Source of the DNA: Pseudomonadota bacterium
Lineage (GTDB): Bacteria; Pseudomonadota; Alphaproteobacteria; Rhizobiales; Xanthobacteraceae
Length of the DNA: 64,000 nucleotides
Direction: 5' to 3'
Assembly (NCBI GenBank): GCA_023404675.1
Contig: JAEYAW010000033.1
Span: 62,001 to 126,000, forward strand
Position 1 is the stretch's first letter. Every line of letters begins with the position of its first letter. Under the pieces are notes generated by a model that was not told the origin of the DNA, ran no database searches, and saw only the letters and a list, made by a program, of their open reading frames with translations. Positions 1 through 8,759 of the stretch are shown piece by piece. The position numbers and the translations under genes are program-made.

Positions 1-139
1 TGTCCTTATCGATGTCGTCGAGCGCGTCGGCGATCTGCCGGATCAGCAGGATGTCGAAGAAGTTCAGCGGCGGCCGGCGGATCTCAATCAGCGCGACGTG
101 GCCATGGGTTTCGACGGCGATATCCTTGAACTGGGTCAT
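1..139 (-). CDS. Enoyl-CoA hydratase/isomerase family protein (N-terminal part only)
   Basis: Only the first 46 codons are present; the gene runs off the left edge. The visible peptide begins MTQFKDIAVETHGHVALIEI and continues with RRPPLNFFD, the usual first strand and N-x-F/L segment of crotonase-fold enzymes. It lies downstream of two acyl-CoA dehydrogenase genes on the same strand, so it would carry out the hydration step after their dehydrogenation. The 217-bp gap from the preceding gene contains a palindromic repeat, so it may have its own promoter. The exact substrate cannot be judged from this fragment. Confidence 0.75.
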   Translation of the reverse strand, partial: MTQFKDIAVETHGHVALIEIRRPPLNFFDILLIRQIADALDDIDKD

Positions 140-198
140 GAGGAAGTCCTGACGGCTTCTGGTTGTTGACGGAAACGGCAGCCGGGCCGTCGGGTTTG

Positions 199-307
199 CC
201 CTCTCCCCGCTGGGGAGAGGGTTGGGGTGAGGGGGTGTCGTGTTACGGTCCTCGCTCCCCTCACCCGGATTGCTTGGCAATCCGACCTCTCCCCGGTGGG
301 GAGAGGT
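199..307. repeat. REP-like palindromic intergenic element
   Basis: Two facing GC-rich arms of the form CCTCTCCCC...GGGGAGAGG flank a short spacer, with GGGTGAGGGG and CCCCTCACCC in the middle. The same layout recurs at 18007-18115 and in short form at 22589-22614. Elements like this are common between genes in Bradyrhizobium relatives; any role in mRNA stability or termination is inference. Confidence 0.7.
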
Positions 308-356
308 AAGCGCGCGACGGCTCGACATTCTTTGAGAGCGGCTTCCGTGTACTGGC

Positions 357-1514
357 TCATCGCAGGCCCAATCCGCGCGCGATGATTCCGCGCAGCACCT
401 CGGTGGTGCCGCCCTGAATGGTGAGCTTGGGCGCGAGCCGCGTCGCGTAGGGCAGCACGGCGTCGAGCGTTTCGTGGTTGCTGTCCTCCGGCTCGATGAA
501 GGCGGCGAGCTGGCGCACGCGTTGCGGCAGCGCCTGCTCCCACACCGTGCCGATATCCTTGACGATCGAGGCCTCGACCACCGGCTCCCTGCCCGCCTCC
601 AGCATGCCCGCGACCGAGACCGACATGCGGCGCATGGTGTGGAGCTGTGCGACGAGCCGGCCGATGCCTTCTGCGCCGCGCGCGTCAGGCTCCCTGCCAA
701 GCGCGCGAACCAGCTCGGTCAGCACATAGGAGGTTTCGAGAAAGCGTTCGGGCCCGGAGCGCTCGTAGGCGAGTTCGCTGGTTGCCTGCTTCCACGCGCC
801 GTCGATCTCGCCGAGCACGTTGTCGTCCGGCACGAAAGCGTCCTGAAACACCACCTCGTTGAATTCGGGACGCCCGGCCATCTGCATGATCGGATTGACG
901 GTGATGCCGGGCGTTTTCATATCGACAAGGAACTGGGTCAGGCCGTGGCGGCGATTCTCTTTCGTGGAGGGCGAGGTGCGGAAGATCGCGATCATGTAAT
1001 CGGCGATATGCGCCGAGGTCGTCCAGATCTTGCTGCCGTTGATGAGCCAGCCGCCGTCGGTTTTGGTGGCCTTCGTCTTCGCCGCGAACAGGTCCGAGCC
1101 CGAATTGGGCTCGCTCATGCCGATGGCGAAGCACACCTCGCCGCGGCAGATGCGCGGCAGGATATCCATCTTGATGTGCTCGGGCGCGTATTTCAGGAGG
1201 ATCGGTCCGCTCTGGCGGTCGGCGACGAAGAATCGTCGCACCGGCGCATTGGCGACGCGCATTTCCTCGGTCATGACGTAGCGTTCGAGGAAGCTGCGCT
1301 CGTGGCCGCCATATTGCTTCGGCCAGGTCATGCCGATCCAGCCGCGCTCGCCAACGCGCTGGCAGAAGCCGCGCGAATCCAGATCCTCGGAATTCGGGTC
1401 GTGCGGATCGAAGGTGCCGCGCGCCACCTCCTCGGCGAGGAAGGCGCGCACCTCCCGGCGCAGTTGCTGGCAGACGGGCGGCAGGCGGATCGGATCGAAA
1501 CGAAGGGCGGTCAT
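357..1514 (-). CDS. Acyl-CoA dehydrogenase (385 aa), partner of the adjacent acyl-CoA dehydrogenase
   Basis: FAD flavoenzyme predicted to make the alpha,beta double bond in an acyl-CoA. The segment FAIGMSEPNSGSDL matches the ACAD signature, followed by INGSKIWTTSAH and, near the C-terminus, QGGTTEVLRGIIARGLGL. The glutamate in LAYERSGPERF lies where isovaleryl-CoA/FadE29-type enzymes place the catalytic base. The ATG at 1514 was chosen because the longer open frame upstream is a shadow of the neighbouring gene. It is 29 bp downstream of another, shorter ACAD, an arrangement typical of heteromeric alpha2beta2 ACADs such as FadE28-FadE29. The substrate is not known. Confidence 0.9.
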   Translation of the reverse strand: MTALRFDPIRLPPVCQQLRREVRAFLAEEVARGTFDPHDPNSEDLDSRGFCQRVGERGWIGMTWPKQYGGHERSFLERYVMTEEMRVANAPVRRFFVADRQSGPILLKYAPEHIKMDILPRICRGEVCFAIGMSEPNSGSDLFAAKTKATKTDGGWLINGSKIWTTSAHIADYMIAIFRTSPSTKENRRHGLTQFLVDMKTPGITVNPIMQMAGRPEFNEVVFQDAFVPDDNVLGEIDGAWKQATSELAYERSGPERFLETSYVLTELVRALGREPDARGAEGIGRLVAQLHTMRRMSVSVAGMLEAGREPVVEASIVKDIGTVWEQALPQRVRQLAAFIEPEDSNHETLDAVLPYATRLAPKLTIQGGTTEVLRGIIARGLGLR

Positions 1515-1543
1515 CGGATGTCTTTCGGAAATGGAGGCGGGCG

Positions 1544-2608
1544 TCAGCGCGAGGCGACCAGTGGCCAGAGATCGTCGGCGCCGTTCGCGGCGACGCGGCG
1601 TCCAAGCTCGGTGGCCCAATAACTCTCGTTGCCGAAGTCGTCGCGCCAGCCGAGCGCGCGTAAGGTGAAGCGGTGCAGGATGTGCTCCTGCGTGAAGCCG
1701 ATCGCGCCGAACACCTGGTGGGCGATCGCGGATGCGGTTTCGGCCGCCTCGGCGCAGCGGATCTTGGCAGCCGTTGCCTCCAGAAAAACGGCGTCGTCGA
1801 AGCTGGTCGCGCTGTTGATGGCGTCGGCCGCCGAGGTCGCCGCCGTTACCGCCGCTGCGGTCTCGCCCGCGAGCCTGGCAAGGCTGTGCTGCACGGCCTG
1901 AAACTTGCCGATCTTTTTCTCGAAGGCGACGCGCTCGTTGGCGTAGTCGACGCTGATCTGCAGCATGGATTCCAGTGCGCCCGCGATCTGCAGGCTGCGC
2001 GCCACCATGCCCATTTGCATCAGCGCGGATTGATCGAGCGTGTTGGGCGCGCCGGCAATCGCCACGGCCGGCGTGCGGTCGAAGGTCACGTGGTCCGAGG
2101 GGTCGCCGGCGAGGTTCTCGCCCGGTTCGATGCGGCAGACCTTTGCATCGACCAGCGCGATCTTGAGGCCATCGGCCGCCTGCGCCAGCACCGCGATGTA
2201 AGCGGCTTCCTGTGCGAAGGGCACGGCGCGGGCGTGGCCCGACAGCGTGCCGTCGGCATTGAGCGCGATGCGGTCCTTTGGATGCGCGGGCGCGAGCGTC
2301 ATCGCGCCTGTGGGGGCGGCCAATCGTGCCTGCGCCAGCAGCCAGCCCGCCAGCAGCGTCTCGGCGAGCGGCACCGCCAGCGCGGCGCGTCCGGCGGCGC
2401 TCAGCACGCCGAAGCCATCGGCAAGTTCGGTGCCCGAGCCGCCGAGATCGTCCGGCACCCAGGCAAGCGGCAGGCCAGCTTCGGTCAACGCCCGCCACAG
2501 CGGTGCCTTCCACGCGCCAGCGCTGTCGCCGTTGATGGTTTGCGGATCGGCAAGGTCGCTGAAAATACGTTCCGCCGTCTCGACGACGATGTTCTCACCC
2601 TCGGTCAC
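1544..2608 (-). CDS. Acyl-CoA dehydrogenase, short subunit type (354 aa)
   Basis: ACAD-family protein starting at GTG (2608) with a GAGGAGA ribosome site just upstream. It has the N-terminal helical domain (WVPDDLGGSGTELADG), a reduced middle domain and a C-terminal helical domain with RVAFEKKIGKFQAVQH and HQVFGAIGFTQEH. The usual signature of the FAD-binding middle domain is weak, and the protein is shorter than the 380-400 residues usual for ACADs. That suggests a subunit that works with the next gene, as in ChsE/FadE28-29 pairs (inference). Confidence 0.88.
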   Translation of the reverse strand: MTEGENIVVETAERIFSDLADPQTINGDSAGAWKAPLWRALTEAGLPLAWVPDDLGGSGTELADGFGVLSAAGRAALAVPLAETLLAGWLLAQARLAAPTGAMTLAPAHPKDRIALNADGTLSGHARAVPFAQEAAYIAVLAQAADGLKIALVDAKVCRIEPGENLAGDPSDHVTFDRTPAVAIAGAPNTLDQSALMQMGMVARSLQIAGALESMLQISVDYANERVAFEKKIGKFQAVQHSLARLAGETAAAVTAATSAADAINSATSFDDAVFLEATAAKIRCAEAAETASAIAHQVFGAIGFTQEHILHRFTLRALGWRDDFGNESYWATELGRRVAANGADDLWPLVASR

Positions 2609-2863
2609 GCTGTCTCCTCACCCGATCTTCGGTCCGCGACGCTGTGCGGCGCAATTGCGGCGCATGATGGTGAAAAGCATCCGGCCTGACAAGCGCATGC
2701 GCCTTCATTCGCGCGTGCGCGGGCGACATAGGGCGCCGGCGCGCGAGTAGGGTCCGTGCTGCGGAATTTGCCGCGCTTGTATCGCGGGCCGCAGCGGATA
2801 AGGTGCCGCGCCGATGAAGCGGCGCCCTTGGAACAGGTGGGGCAGGGCAGGGAGGATAACGTG

Positions 2864-3640
2864 ATGGCAGATGGACTGAATGTGATCGTGACCGGCTCGG
2901 CGTCGGGTCTCGGCGCGGCGACAGCGCTGAAACTCGCCACGCCGGGCGCGCGCCTCGTCATCAATTATGCGTCGAGCAGGCAGGCTGCGGACGAGACGGC
3001 CGAAAAGTGTCGCGCGCAGGGCGCCGAGGTCGTCGTGGTGCAGGGCGATGTCGCGAGCGACGAGGACTGCAAGCGCATCGTCGCGGCGGCCGCGCCTTGG
3101 GGGCGGCTCGACGTTCTCGTCAACAATGCGGGCGTCACCAAGCATGTGCCGCATGGCGATCTCGATGGACTCTCGGCAGAGGATTTCCAGCGCATCTATG
3201 CGGTCAACACCATCGGTCCGTTCCAGATGGTGCGCGCCGCGCGTGCGCTCCTCGAAGCCGGCCACGCCGCGAGCGGCCGGGCGTCGGCGGTGGTGAACGT
3301 GTCGTCGGTGGCGGGACTGAGCGGCATCGGCTCGTCCATCGCCTATTCCGCCAGCAAGGGCGCGCTGAACATGACGACCATCGCGCTGGCCCGCGCGCTC
3401 GCGCCGGCGATCCGCCTCAATGCCGTCTGCCCCGGCTATATCGACACGCCATGGTTCACCAAGGGGCGCGGCGCGGAAGGCGCGGCGCAGGTGCGCGATC
3501 AGATCGTCAAGAGCGTGCCGCTGCGGACAGCCTCGCAGCCGGAAGAAATCGCGGAGCTGGTGTGTTTCCTCGCCACCCCGCGCTCGGGGCAGATGACCGG
3601 CGAACTGGTCCGCATGGATGCGGGCATGCATCTGATCTGA
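2864..3640 (+). CDS. SDR family NAD(P)-dependent oxidoreductase (258 aa)
   Basis: Classical short-chain dehydrogenase. TGSASGLGAAT is the TGxxxGxG nucleotide loop, NNAG the strand-4 motif, and Ser in VVNVSSVAG with YSASK the Ser-Tyr-Lys catalytic set. The C-terminus GQMTGELVRMDAG is the normal SDR ending. The start is the ATG at 2864, six bases after GGAGGATAAC, because the upstream in-frame extension has no SDR character. It is divergent from the acyl-CoA dehydrogenase pair. The substrate cannot be assigned; a 3-oxoacyl-[ACP] or sugar-alcohol reductase is possible. Confidence 0.88.
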   Translation: MADGLNVIVTGSASGLGAATALKLATPGARLVINYASSRQAADETAEKCRAQGAEVVVVQGDVASDEDCKRIVAAAAPWGRLDVLVNNAGVTKHVPHGDLDGLSAEDFQRIYAVNTIGPFQMVRAARALLEAGHAASGRASAVVNVSSVAGLSGIGSSIAYSASKGALNMTTIALARALAPAIRLNAVCPGYIDTPWFTKGRGAEGAAQVRDQIVKSVPLRTASQPEEIAELVCFLATPRSGQMTGELVRMDAGMHLI

Positions 3641-3675
3641 GCCAATGAAGCGCGAACGAGGGGAGCGCGAATGAA

Positions 3676-3702
3676 GAAAGGGCCGGCATTGCCGGCCCTT
3701 TC
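3676..3702. terminator. Bidirectional hairpin terminator
   Basis: A 12-bp perfect stem (GAAAGGGCCGGC / GCCGGCCCTTTC) with an ATT loop sits between the convergent SDR and GlsB genes. The A/T ends of the stem allow use from both sides. Confidence 0.75.
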
Positions 3703-3738
3703 CATGTTCGAATCGTGCGCGGCAATGATGCCGGGCTA

Positions 3739-4014
3739 TTACGCGCTGCGGTCCGGGATCACGCCGCTCGCCACCAGCCGGTTCCAGATGAACAGCACGA
3801 CGATCGCACCGATAGTCGCCGTGATGAAGCCCGCGCCCTGTTCGGGGCTGTAGTGCCCGATGGTCTGCCCGACGAAGGTCGCGAGAAAAGCGCCGGCGAT
3901 GCCCAGCACCGTGGTGAGGATGAAGCCGCTCGGCTTGTTGGCGCCCGGCGTCACCAGCCGCGCGATGATGCCGGCGACGAAGCCGACGACGATGATCCAG
4001 AGAATGCCGCCCAT
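3739..4014 (-). CDS. GlsB/YeaQ/YmgE family small membrane protein (91 aa)
   Basis: Small inner-membrane protein with three hydrophobic segments and glycine zipper-like motifs: GGILWIIVVGFVAGIIARL at the start, ILTTVLGIAGAFLATFVGQ in the middle and ITATIGAIVVLFIWNRL at the end. The length and the G-x-x-A-R-x-x-x-P-G pattern (IIARLVTPGANKPSG) fit the transglycosylase-associated/GlsB family linked to general stress. The biochemical role is not established for the family. It shares a terminator with the convergent SDR gene. Confidence 0.9.
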   Translation of the reverse strand: MGGILWIIVVGFVAGIIARLVTPGANKPSGFILTTVLGIAGAFLATFVGQTIGHYSPEQGAGFITATIGAIVVLFIWNRLVASGVIPDRSA

Positions 4015-4149
4015 AACGAAATCCCTTCCCCGCGCGGCGAGCCGAAGCCCATTTCCGAGAAGCCACGCTCCAAAATGTCTCGCCCGTTGCGAGACGTGAA
4101 CAGGTTTGCGATCCGCCGCCCCGGAGTGGCGGGGCGGATCAAGCTCTCG

Positions 4150-4776
4150 TCAAAGCCAGCGGGACAGCTCCCGCTCGTCCGGCACCTTGCCGTCCGGGGT
4201 CAGCTTGTTGATGAAATCCGGAAGCTGCTGGGCGAGACCGGCCAGCAGTTCGTTGCTCGACAGTCCCGTCTGCTGCGACAGCAACTGGATCTGGTCGGCG
4301 CCGAGCGCGTTGGCCAGATCGCCCGGCTCGATGCTCTTGTTCGGGCTGTCGTTGCTGACCCAGGAATTGGCGGCGTCGCCCTGTCCTTTGTCCTGCAGCT
4401 GTTTCAGGAGATCGTTGAGGCCGCCGCTGAGGATGCTGCCCGCCGCGCCGCCTGCCAGCAGGCCGCCGAGTGTCCCACCAAGACTTCCACCAAGTCCGCC
4501 GCCGAGGCCGCCCTTGAGCAGGCCGCCGAGGCCGCCGCCGGTGTCCGCGTTCGCAGTCGTGGTGCCGGTGGGCAATTGCGGGGGAGCCGTGTGGCCGCTA
4601 CCGGGCGCAGGTGTGGGCTGACCGGCGGTCAGGTGCTTGAACGCCTTGTAGGCGATGAGGCCAAGGATCGCCATGGTGATCGGCGACATGCCTTCCGACT
4701 TGCCCTCGTCCTGCGACGGGGTTGACGGTCCGCGCGGGCCATTCTGCATGCCGTTGAGAATGTCTAGCAAACCCAT
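4150..4776 (-). CDS. YidB-like (DUF937-type) protein (208 aa)
   Basis: Starts MGLLDILNGMQNGPRG at 4776; an upstream in-frame start is possible but lacks family character. After a predicted hydrophobic helix (SPITMAILGLIAYKAFKHL) comes a glycine-rich low-complexity tract, GGLGGLLKGGLGGGLGGSLGG and onward. The C-terminal helical domain contains LSQQTGLSSNELLAGLAQQLP and DFINKLTPDGKVPDERELSRWL. This ending is the YidB/DUF937 signature. The function is unknown; the Gly-rich region may be a flexible or self-associating linker. Confidence 0.82.
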   Translation of the reverse strand: MGLLDILNGMQNGPRGPSTPSQDEGKSEGMSPITMAILGLIAYKAFKHLTAGQPTPAPGSGHTAPPQLPTGTTTANADTGGGLGGLLKGGLGGGLGGSLGGTLGGLLAGGAAGSILSGGLNDLLKQLQDKGQGDAANSWVSNDSPNKSIEPGDLANALGADQIQLLSQQTGLSSNELLAGLAQQLPDFINKLTPDGKVPDERELSRWL

Positions 4777-4927
4777 TTTAGTCTCCCTCGATACTGCCGG
4801 ACGTTGAACATAGCCCCAAGTAACGGATGAATTCAAATTCGGTTCCATCTGTGGATGGCCGTTCTGCTTACGACCTGTTATCCGGTCTTGTCGACATCAC
4901 GACGACACGCCGGGCGGGACTTGTGCA

Positions 4928-5947
4928 ATGGCTGAAACGACTGCGGAACGTCCCATCGCCATCGCGGGCGCGGGCAGCATCGGCTGCTACGTCGGCGGAT
5001 GCCTCGCCACGTCGGGGAAGCGCGTTGCTTTTCTTGCCCGCCAGCGGGTGGCGGACGATCTTGCCCGGAACGGCCTGCGCGTCACCAGTTTCGCGGGGCT
5101 GGACAGGACCGTGCCGCCCGGCGGGATATCGGTGTCCACCGATCCGGCCATGCTGGCCGATGCCGGTATCATTCTTGTGACCGTCAAGAGCCGCGACACC
5201 CCGGAGATGGCGCAACTTCTCGCGCGGCATGCGGCGCCCGACGCCACCATCGTCAGCCTGCAGAACGGCGTCGGCAATGTCGCCGTGCTGCGGGAGCATT
5301 TGCCCGGCCGGAACGTGGTCGGCGGCATGGTACCGTTCAACGTCATCGGGATGGGCGAGGGGCGCTATCACCGTGCGACGTCCGGCGACATCGTGCTGGC
5401 GGGGGATGCCGCCGGAACGGCCGGAGCCCTGTCCACCGCCGATCTGCCGTTTCATGCCAGCGACGAGATCGAGAACGTGATGTGGGGCAAGCTGCTGCTC
5501 AACCTCAACAACGCGCTCAACGCGTTGTCGGATCTCCCGCTGCGGGCGCAACTGGCGCAGCGGCCGTGGCGTCGCCTGCTTGCGGACCAGATGGCGGAAG
5601 CGCTCAGAGCCTATCGCGCGGCCGGCATCCGGCCGGTGGCGGCATCGCCCGTTCCGCCCTGGGTGACGCCCTGGCTGCTGCGGCTGCCGGACCCGCTGTT
5701 CAAGCGCGTGCTCGGCAAGATGATGGACATCGACCCGAAGGCGCGCACCTCCATGTGGCAGGATCTGAACCAGCGCCGGCCGACCGAGATCGACTATCTG
5801 CAGGGCGCGGTGCTGGCGCTGGCCACCAAACACGGCGTCGCCGTTCCCCTGACTCAGCGGATCATCGACTGCGTCCGGCAGGCGGAAGCCTCGAACGGGG
5901 GGCCGCCGGGCCTGTCGCCGGAAGCCGTGCGCGGGGCTGAGGGCTGA
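4928..5947 (+). CDS. 2-dehydropantoate 2-reductase family protein (339 aa)
   Basis: NADPH-dependent ketopantoate reductase fold. AIAGAGSIGCYVGGCLA is the Rossmann GxGxxG loop, TVKSRDTPEM the conserved lysine segment, and LLLNLNNALNALSDLPL the substrate-domain N-N motif. The C-terminal LWQDLNQRRPTEIDYLQGAVL-like stretch with E-I-D-Y is characteristic of ApbA/PanE. Ketopantoate reduction for pantothenate is the family reaction, but alphaproteobacteria carry several paralogues. With no pan genes nearby, panE identity is not certain. Followed 59 bp later by a decarboxylating dehydrogenase on the same strand. Confidence 0.88.
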   Translation: MAETTAERPIAIAGAGSIGCYVGGCLATSGKRVAFLARQRVADDLARNGLRVTSFAGLDRTVPPGGISVSTDPAMLADAGIILVTVKSRDTPEMAQLLARHAAPDATIVSLQNGVGNVAVLREHLPGRNVVGGMVPFNVIGMGEGRYHRATSGDIVLAGDAAGTAGALSTADLPFHASDEIENVMWGKLLLNLNNALNALSDLPLRAQLAQRPWRRLLADQMAEALRAYRAAGIRPVAASPVPPWVTPWLLRLPDPLFKRVLGKMMDIDPKARTSMWQDLNQRRPTEIDYLQGAVLALATKHGVAVPLTQRIIDCVRQAEASNGGPPGLSPEAVRGAEG

Positions 5948-6006
5948 TATGCTCTTGCTGTCCCGCATCCGGCCGGACCATAAGGTGGCGAGATCCGGGA
6001 GGCCCC

Positions 6007-7083
6007 ATGACCACGTCCAAGACATATCGTATCGCCGTGATTCCCGGCGACGGCATCGGCAAGGAAGTGATGCCGGAAGGTCTGCGCGCGCTTGAGAAGG
6101 CGGCGAAGACGCACCGGATCCATCTCACCTTCGACCATTTCGACTTCGCCTCCTACGACTACTACGAGCAGCACGGGCAGATGCTGCCCGACGACTGGAA
6201 GGCGCAGATCGGTTCGCACGACGCGATCTTCTTCGGCGCGGTCGGCTGGCCCGCGAAGATTCCCGATCACATCTCGCTGTGGGGCTCGCTGATCAAGTTT
6301 CGCCGCGAGTTCGACCAGTACATCAATCTGCGCCCGGTGCGGCTGATGCCCGGCGTGCCCTCGCCGCTGGCGGGACGCAAGCCGGGCGATATCGACTTCT
6401 GGGTGGTGCGCGAGAACACCGAGGGCGAATATTCCTCCATCGGCGGCCGCATGTTTCCCGATACGGACCGCGAATTCGTGGTGCAGGAAACCGTGATGAC
6501 GCGCACCGGCGTCGATCGCGTGCTGAAGTTCGCGTTCGATCTGGCGCAGTCGCGGCCGAAGCGGCATCTCACCTCGGCCACCAAGTCCAACGGCATCTCG
6601 ATCACGATGCCCTATTGGGACGAGCGGGTGGAGGCGATGGCGAAGGCCTATCCCGACGTGACGTGGGACAAGTATCACATCGATATCCTGACCGCGAATT
6701 TCGTGCTGCACCCGGACTGGTTCGACGTGGTGGTCGGCTCCAACCTGTTCGGCGATATTCTCTCCGATCTTGGCCCCGCCTGCACCGGCACCATCGGCAT
6801 CGCGCCGTCCGGCAACATCAACCCGGAAGGGAATTTTCCCTCGGTGTTCGAGCCGGTGCACGGCTCCGCGCCCGACATCGCCGGGCAAGGGATCGCCAAT
6901 CCGATCGGCCAGATATGGTCCGGTGCGATGATGCTGGAGCATCTCGGCGAACAGGACGCGGCGAAAGCCATCGTCGCGGCCATCGAGCGTACGCTGGGCG
7001 AGCGCACGTTGCGCACCCGTGATCTCGGCGGCAACGCCGATACCGCGGCGTGCGGCAACGCGGTCGCCGAGATGATTGAGTAG
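6007..7083 (+). CDS. Tartrate/D-malate dehydrogenase-like decarboxylating dehydrogenase (358 aa)
   Basis: Member of the isocitrate/isopropylmalate dehydrogenase family. The N-terminus IAVIPGDGIGKEVMPEG and the core WVVRENTEGEYSSIGG bind substrate. TKSNGISITMPYWDE, LTANFVLHPDWFDVVVGSNLFGDILSD and EPVHGSAPDIAGQGIANPIG form the metal and NAD sites. The insert FDHFDFASYDYYEQHGQMLP and IFFGAVGWP are typical of the tartrate dehydrogenase/D-malate dehydrogenase (TtuC, DmlA) branch rather than LeuB. It would oxidatively decarboxylate D-malate or a tartrate-like acid. No leu genes are nearby, supporting the non-LeuB reading. Confidence 0.88.
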   Translation: MTTSKTYRIAVIPGDGIGKEVMPEGLRALEKAAKTHRIHLTFDHFDFASYDYYEQHGQMLPDDWKAQIGSHDAIFFGAVGWPAKIPDHISLWGSLIKFRREFDQYINLRPVRLMPGVPSPLAGRKPGDIDFWVVRENTEGEYSSIGGRMFPDTDREFVVQETVMTRTGVDRVLKFAFDLAQSRPKRHLTSATKSNGISITMPYWDERVEAMAKAYPDVTWDKYHIDILTANFVLHPDWFDVVVGSNLFGDILSDLGPACTGTIGIAPSGNINPEGNFPSVFEPVHGSAPDIAGQGIANPIGQIWSGAMMLEHLGEQDAAKAIVAAIERTLGERTLRTRDLGGNADTAACGNAVAEMIE

Positions 7084-7107
7084 GCGAACTCCGGGAGCAT
7101 CCGCCGG

Positions 7108-7548
7108 ATGAAAAGCGATCCGTTCTCCAACTGGCAGATCTGGGCGCTGCTGTCGGCGGGCTTTGCGGCCCTGACCGCGATCTTCGCCAAGATCGGCGTG
7201 GCGGGAATTGATTCCGATCTCGCGACGTTCATCCGCACCTGCGTCGTGCTCGTCGCGTTCGCGTGTCTCCTGACGCTCACCGGGCAGTGGGCGTGGCCAT
7301 CGCAGATCGGCTCGCGGACATGGATATTCCTCGTGCTGTCGGGACTGGCGACCGGTGCGTCCTGGCTGTGCTATTTCCGGGCGCTGAAGCTTGGTCCGGC
7401 GACGCTGGTTGCGCCGATCGATAAGCTGAGCGTTGTGCTTGTGGCGATCTTTGCGTTTGTGTTTCTCGGTGAGCGGCCGTCCGGCCTTGGCTGGCTTGGT
7501 ATCGCGCTTGTCGGGGCGGGAGCGGTTCTTCTCGCGATCCGGGCATAG
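7108..7548 (+). CDS. EamA-domain small membrane transporter (146 aa)
   Basis: Single EamA (DMT superfamily) repeat of about 140 residues with four to five hydrophobic helices: IWALLSAGFAALTAIFAKIG, TFIRTCVVLVAFACLLTL, WIFLVLSGLATGASWLCYF and LSVVLVAIFAFVFLGERPS. The motif FLGERPSGLGWLGIALVGAGA is the normal EamA end. Half-size members probably work as dimers. It starts 24 bp after the dehydrogenase stop, so co-transcription is likely; the cargo is unknown. Confidence 0.88.
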   Translation: MKSDPFSNWQIWALLSAGFAALTAIFAKIGVAGIDSDLATFIRTCVVLVAFACLLTLTGQWAWPSQIGSRTWIFLVLSGLATGASWLCYFRALKLGPATLVAPIDKLSVVLVAIFAFVFLGERPSGLGWLGIALVGAGAVLLAIRA

Positions 7549-7563
7549 GTGGCGCGCGGCGAT

Positions 7564-8337
7564 CTATCCGCGCCAGCCCCGATACAGCACGTAGGTCGCG
7601 ACAACGAGGACCAGCGCCGCGAAGATACGGTTGAGTGCGGTACGGCTGCGCGACAGCCGGGTCGCAAGCAACATGCCGAGGATCCCGCCGCCGATGCCGC
7701 CCGCGATGAATTCGGCGGCGGCGGTCCAGTCGACGAGGCCGGCGCGCGCGTAGTTCAGCGCGGTCGCGAGACCGAAGGTGCCGACCGCCAGCAGTGACGA
7801 GCCGACCGCATTGATCGTCGGCATGCCGGTGGCGAGGATCAGCGCCGGCACGATCAGAAACCCGCCGCCGATGCCAAAGAAGCCGGAGGCGGCTCCGGTC
7901 AGGATCGCCATGATCGCGGTAACGACACACATCCGCGTGTCGACCGACCGGACTTCGTATGCGGCGCTTGACCGGGGACGCAGCATCAGTCCGCCAACCA
8001 CCACCATCACCAGCCCGAACAGGAACAGCAGGCGCTGACCGTCCATCAGCAGGCCGAGCGTTGAGCCGAGCAGCGCGCCAAGCGTTCCGGCCAGCGCGAA
8101 GAGGATCGCGCAGCGCCACCACACGTGGCCCTCGCGCGCGTGCGCGATCAGATTGGCATAGGCGTTGACCGAGACGGCCAGCGCGCCGGTGCCGATCGCG
8201 ACGTGCGGATTAGCGACGCCGACCACATAGAGCAGCAGCGGAGTCGCGAGGATCGATCCGCCGCCGCCGACGAGGCCGAGCGTGAAGCCGACCAGGCCGC
8301 CGGAGCCGAGGGCCGGCAGCAGCGCTGCGAAAGTCAT
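7564..8337 (-). CDS. TauE/SafE family sulfite/anion exporter, last gene of the sulfide operon (257 aa)
   Basis: Polytopic membrane protein with the TauE/SafE repeats: GFTLGLVGGGGSILATPLLLYVVG near the N-terminus and GFFGIGGGFLIVPALILATG in the second half. Family members export sulfite or organosulfonates. Its start ATG overlaps the stop of the preceding YeeE/YedE gene (ATGA, 8334-8337). It therefore ends a run that begins with a persulfide dioxygenase-like protein and a BigR-type repressor. In characterised bigR loci a TauE protein expels the sulfite made by Blh, and that role is inferred here. Confidence 0.93.
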   Translation of the reverse strand: MTFAALLPALGSGGLVGFTLGLVGGGGSILATPLLLYVVGVANPHVAIGTGALAVSVNAYANLIAHAREGHVWWRCAILFALAGTLGALLGSTLGLLMDGQRLLFLFGLVMVVVGGLMLRPRSSAAYEVRSVDTRMCVVTAIMAILTGAASGFFGIGGGFLIVPALILATGMPTINAVGSSLLAVGTFGLATALNYARAGLVDWTAAAEFIAGGIGGGILGMLLATRLSRSRTALNRIFAALVLVVATYVLYRGWRG

Positions 8338-8759
8338 GATGTTTTCCTGCGCAACACCTGGTCATGGACGATCATGCCTGCCGCCATCGCGCCGACGAAC
8401 AGAAAGACCAGCGGCAGGCCCATCGAGAGCGCGGAAACCGCGGGGCCGGGGCAGAATCCAGCCATGCCCCAGCCGACCCCGAAGATCGCCGATCCCAGCA
8501 GCAGGCGGCGATCGATGCGCGTGCTGTCCGGCAGATGGAAGCAGTCGTCGAGGACCGGGCGCGCCAGCCGCCGCTGCAACAGCACGCCGGGAATGGCGAC
8601 GATCACCGCCCCGCCCAGCACGAACATCAGGCTTGGATCCCAGTGGCCGCTGGCGATGTCGAGAAATCCGAGCACCCGGGCCGGATCGACCATGCCGGAG
8701 AGCGACAGGCCGAAGCCGAAGATCAGTCCGGCGATGAGCGAAACAAGAACGCGGCTCAT
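8334..8759 (-). CDS. YeeE/YedE-type permease half, PmpB-like (141 aa)
   Basis: Four to five membrane helices. VLVSLIAGLIFGFGLSLSGMVDPARVLGFLD and the cysteine motif GWGMAGFCPGPAV mark the YeeE/YedE (DUF6691) half-transporter family, thought to carry thiosulfate or other sulfur compounds through conserved cysteines. The start at 8759 overlaps the stop of the upstream half-permease by ATGA, and its stop overlaps the tauE-like start. The two halves presumably form one transporter. Confidence 0.9.
   Translation of the reverse strand: MSRVLVSLIAGLIFGFGLSLSGMVDPARVLGFLDIASGHWDPSLMFVLGGAVIVAIPGVLLQRRLARPVLDDCFHLPDSTRIDRRLLLGSAIFGVGWGMAGFCPGPAVSALSMGLPLVFLFVGAMAAGMIVHDQVLRRKTS

Noticed and set aside
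357..2513. A 718-codon open frame covering both acyl-CoA dehydrogenases as a fusion
   Set aside because: Only its last 385 codons (from 1514) have ACAD character. The front is an out-of-frame reading of the 1544-2608 gene, full of Arg/Ala low complexity typical of GC-rich shadow frames.
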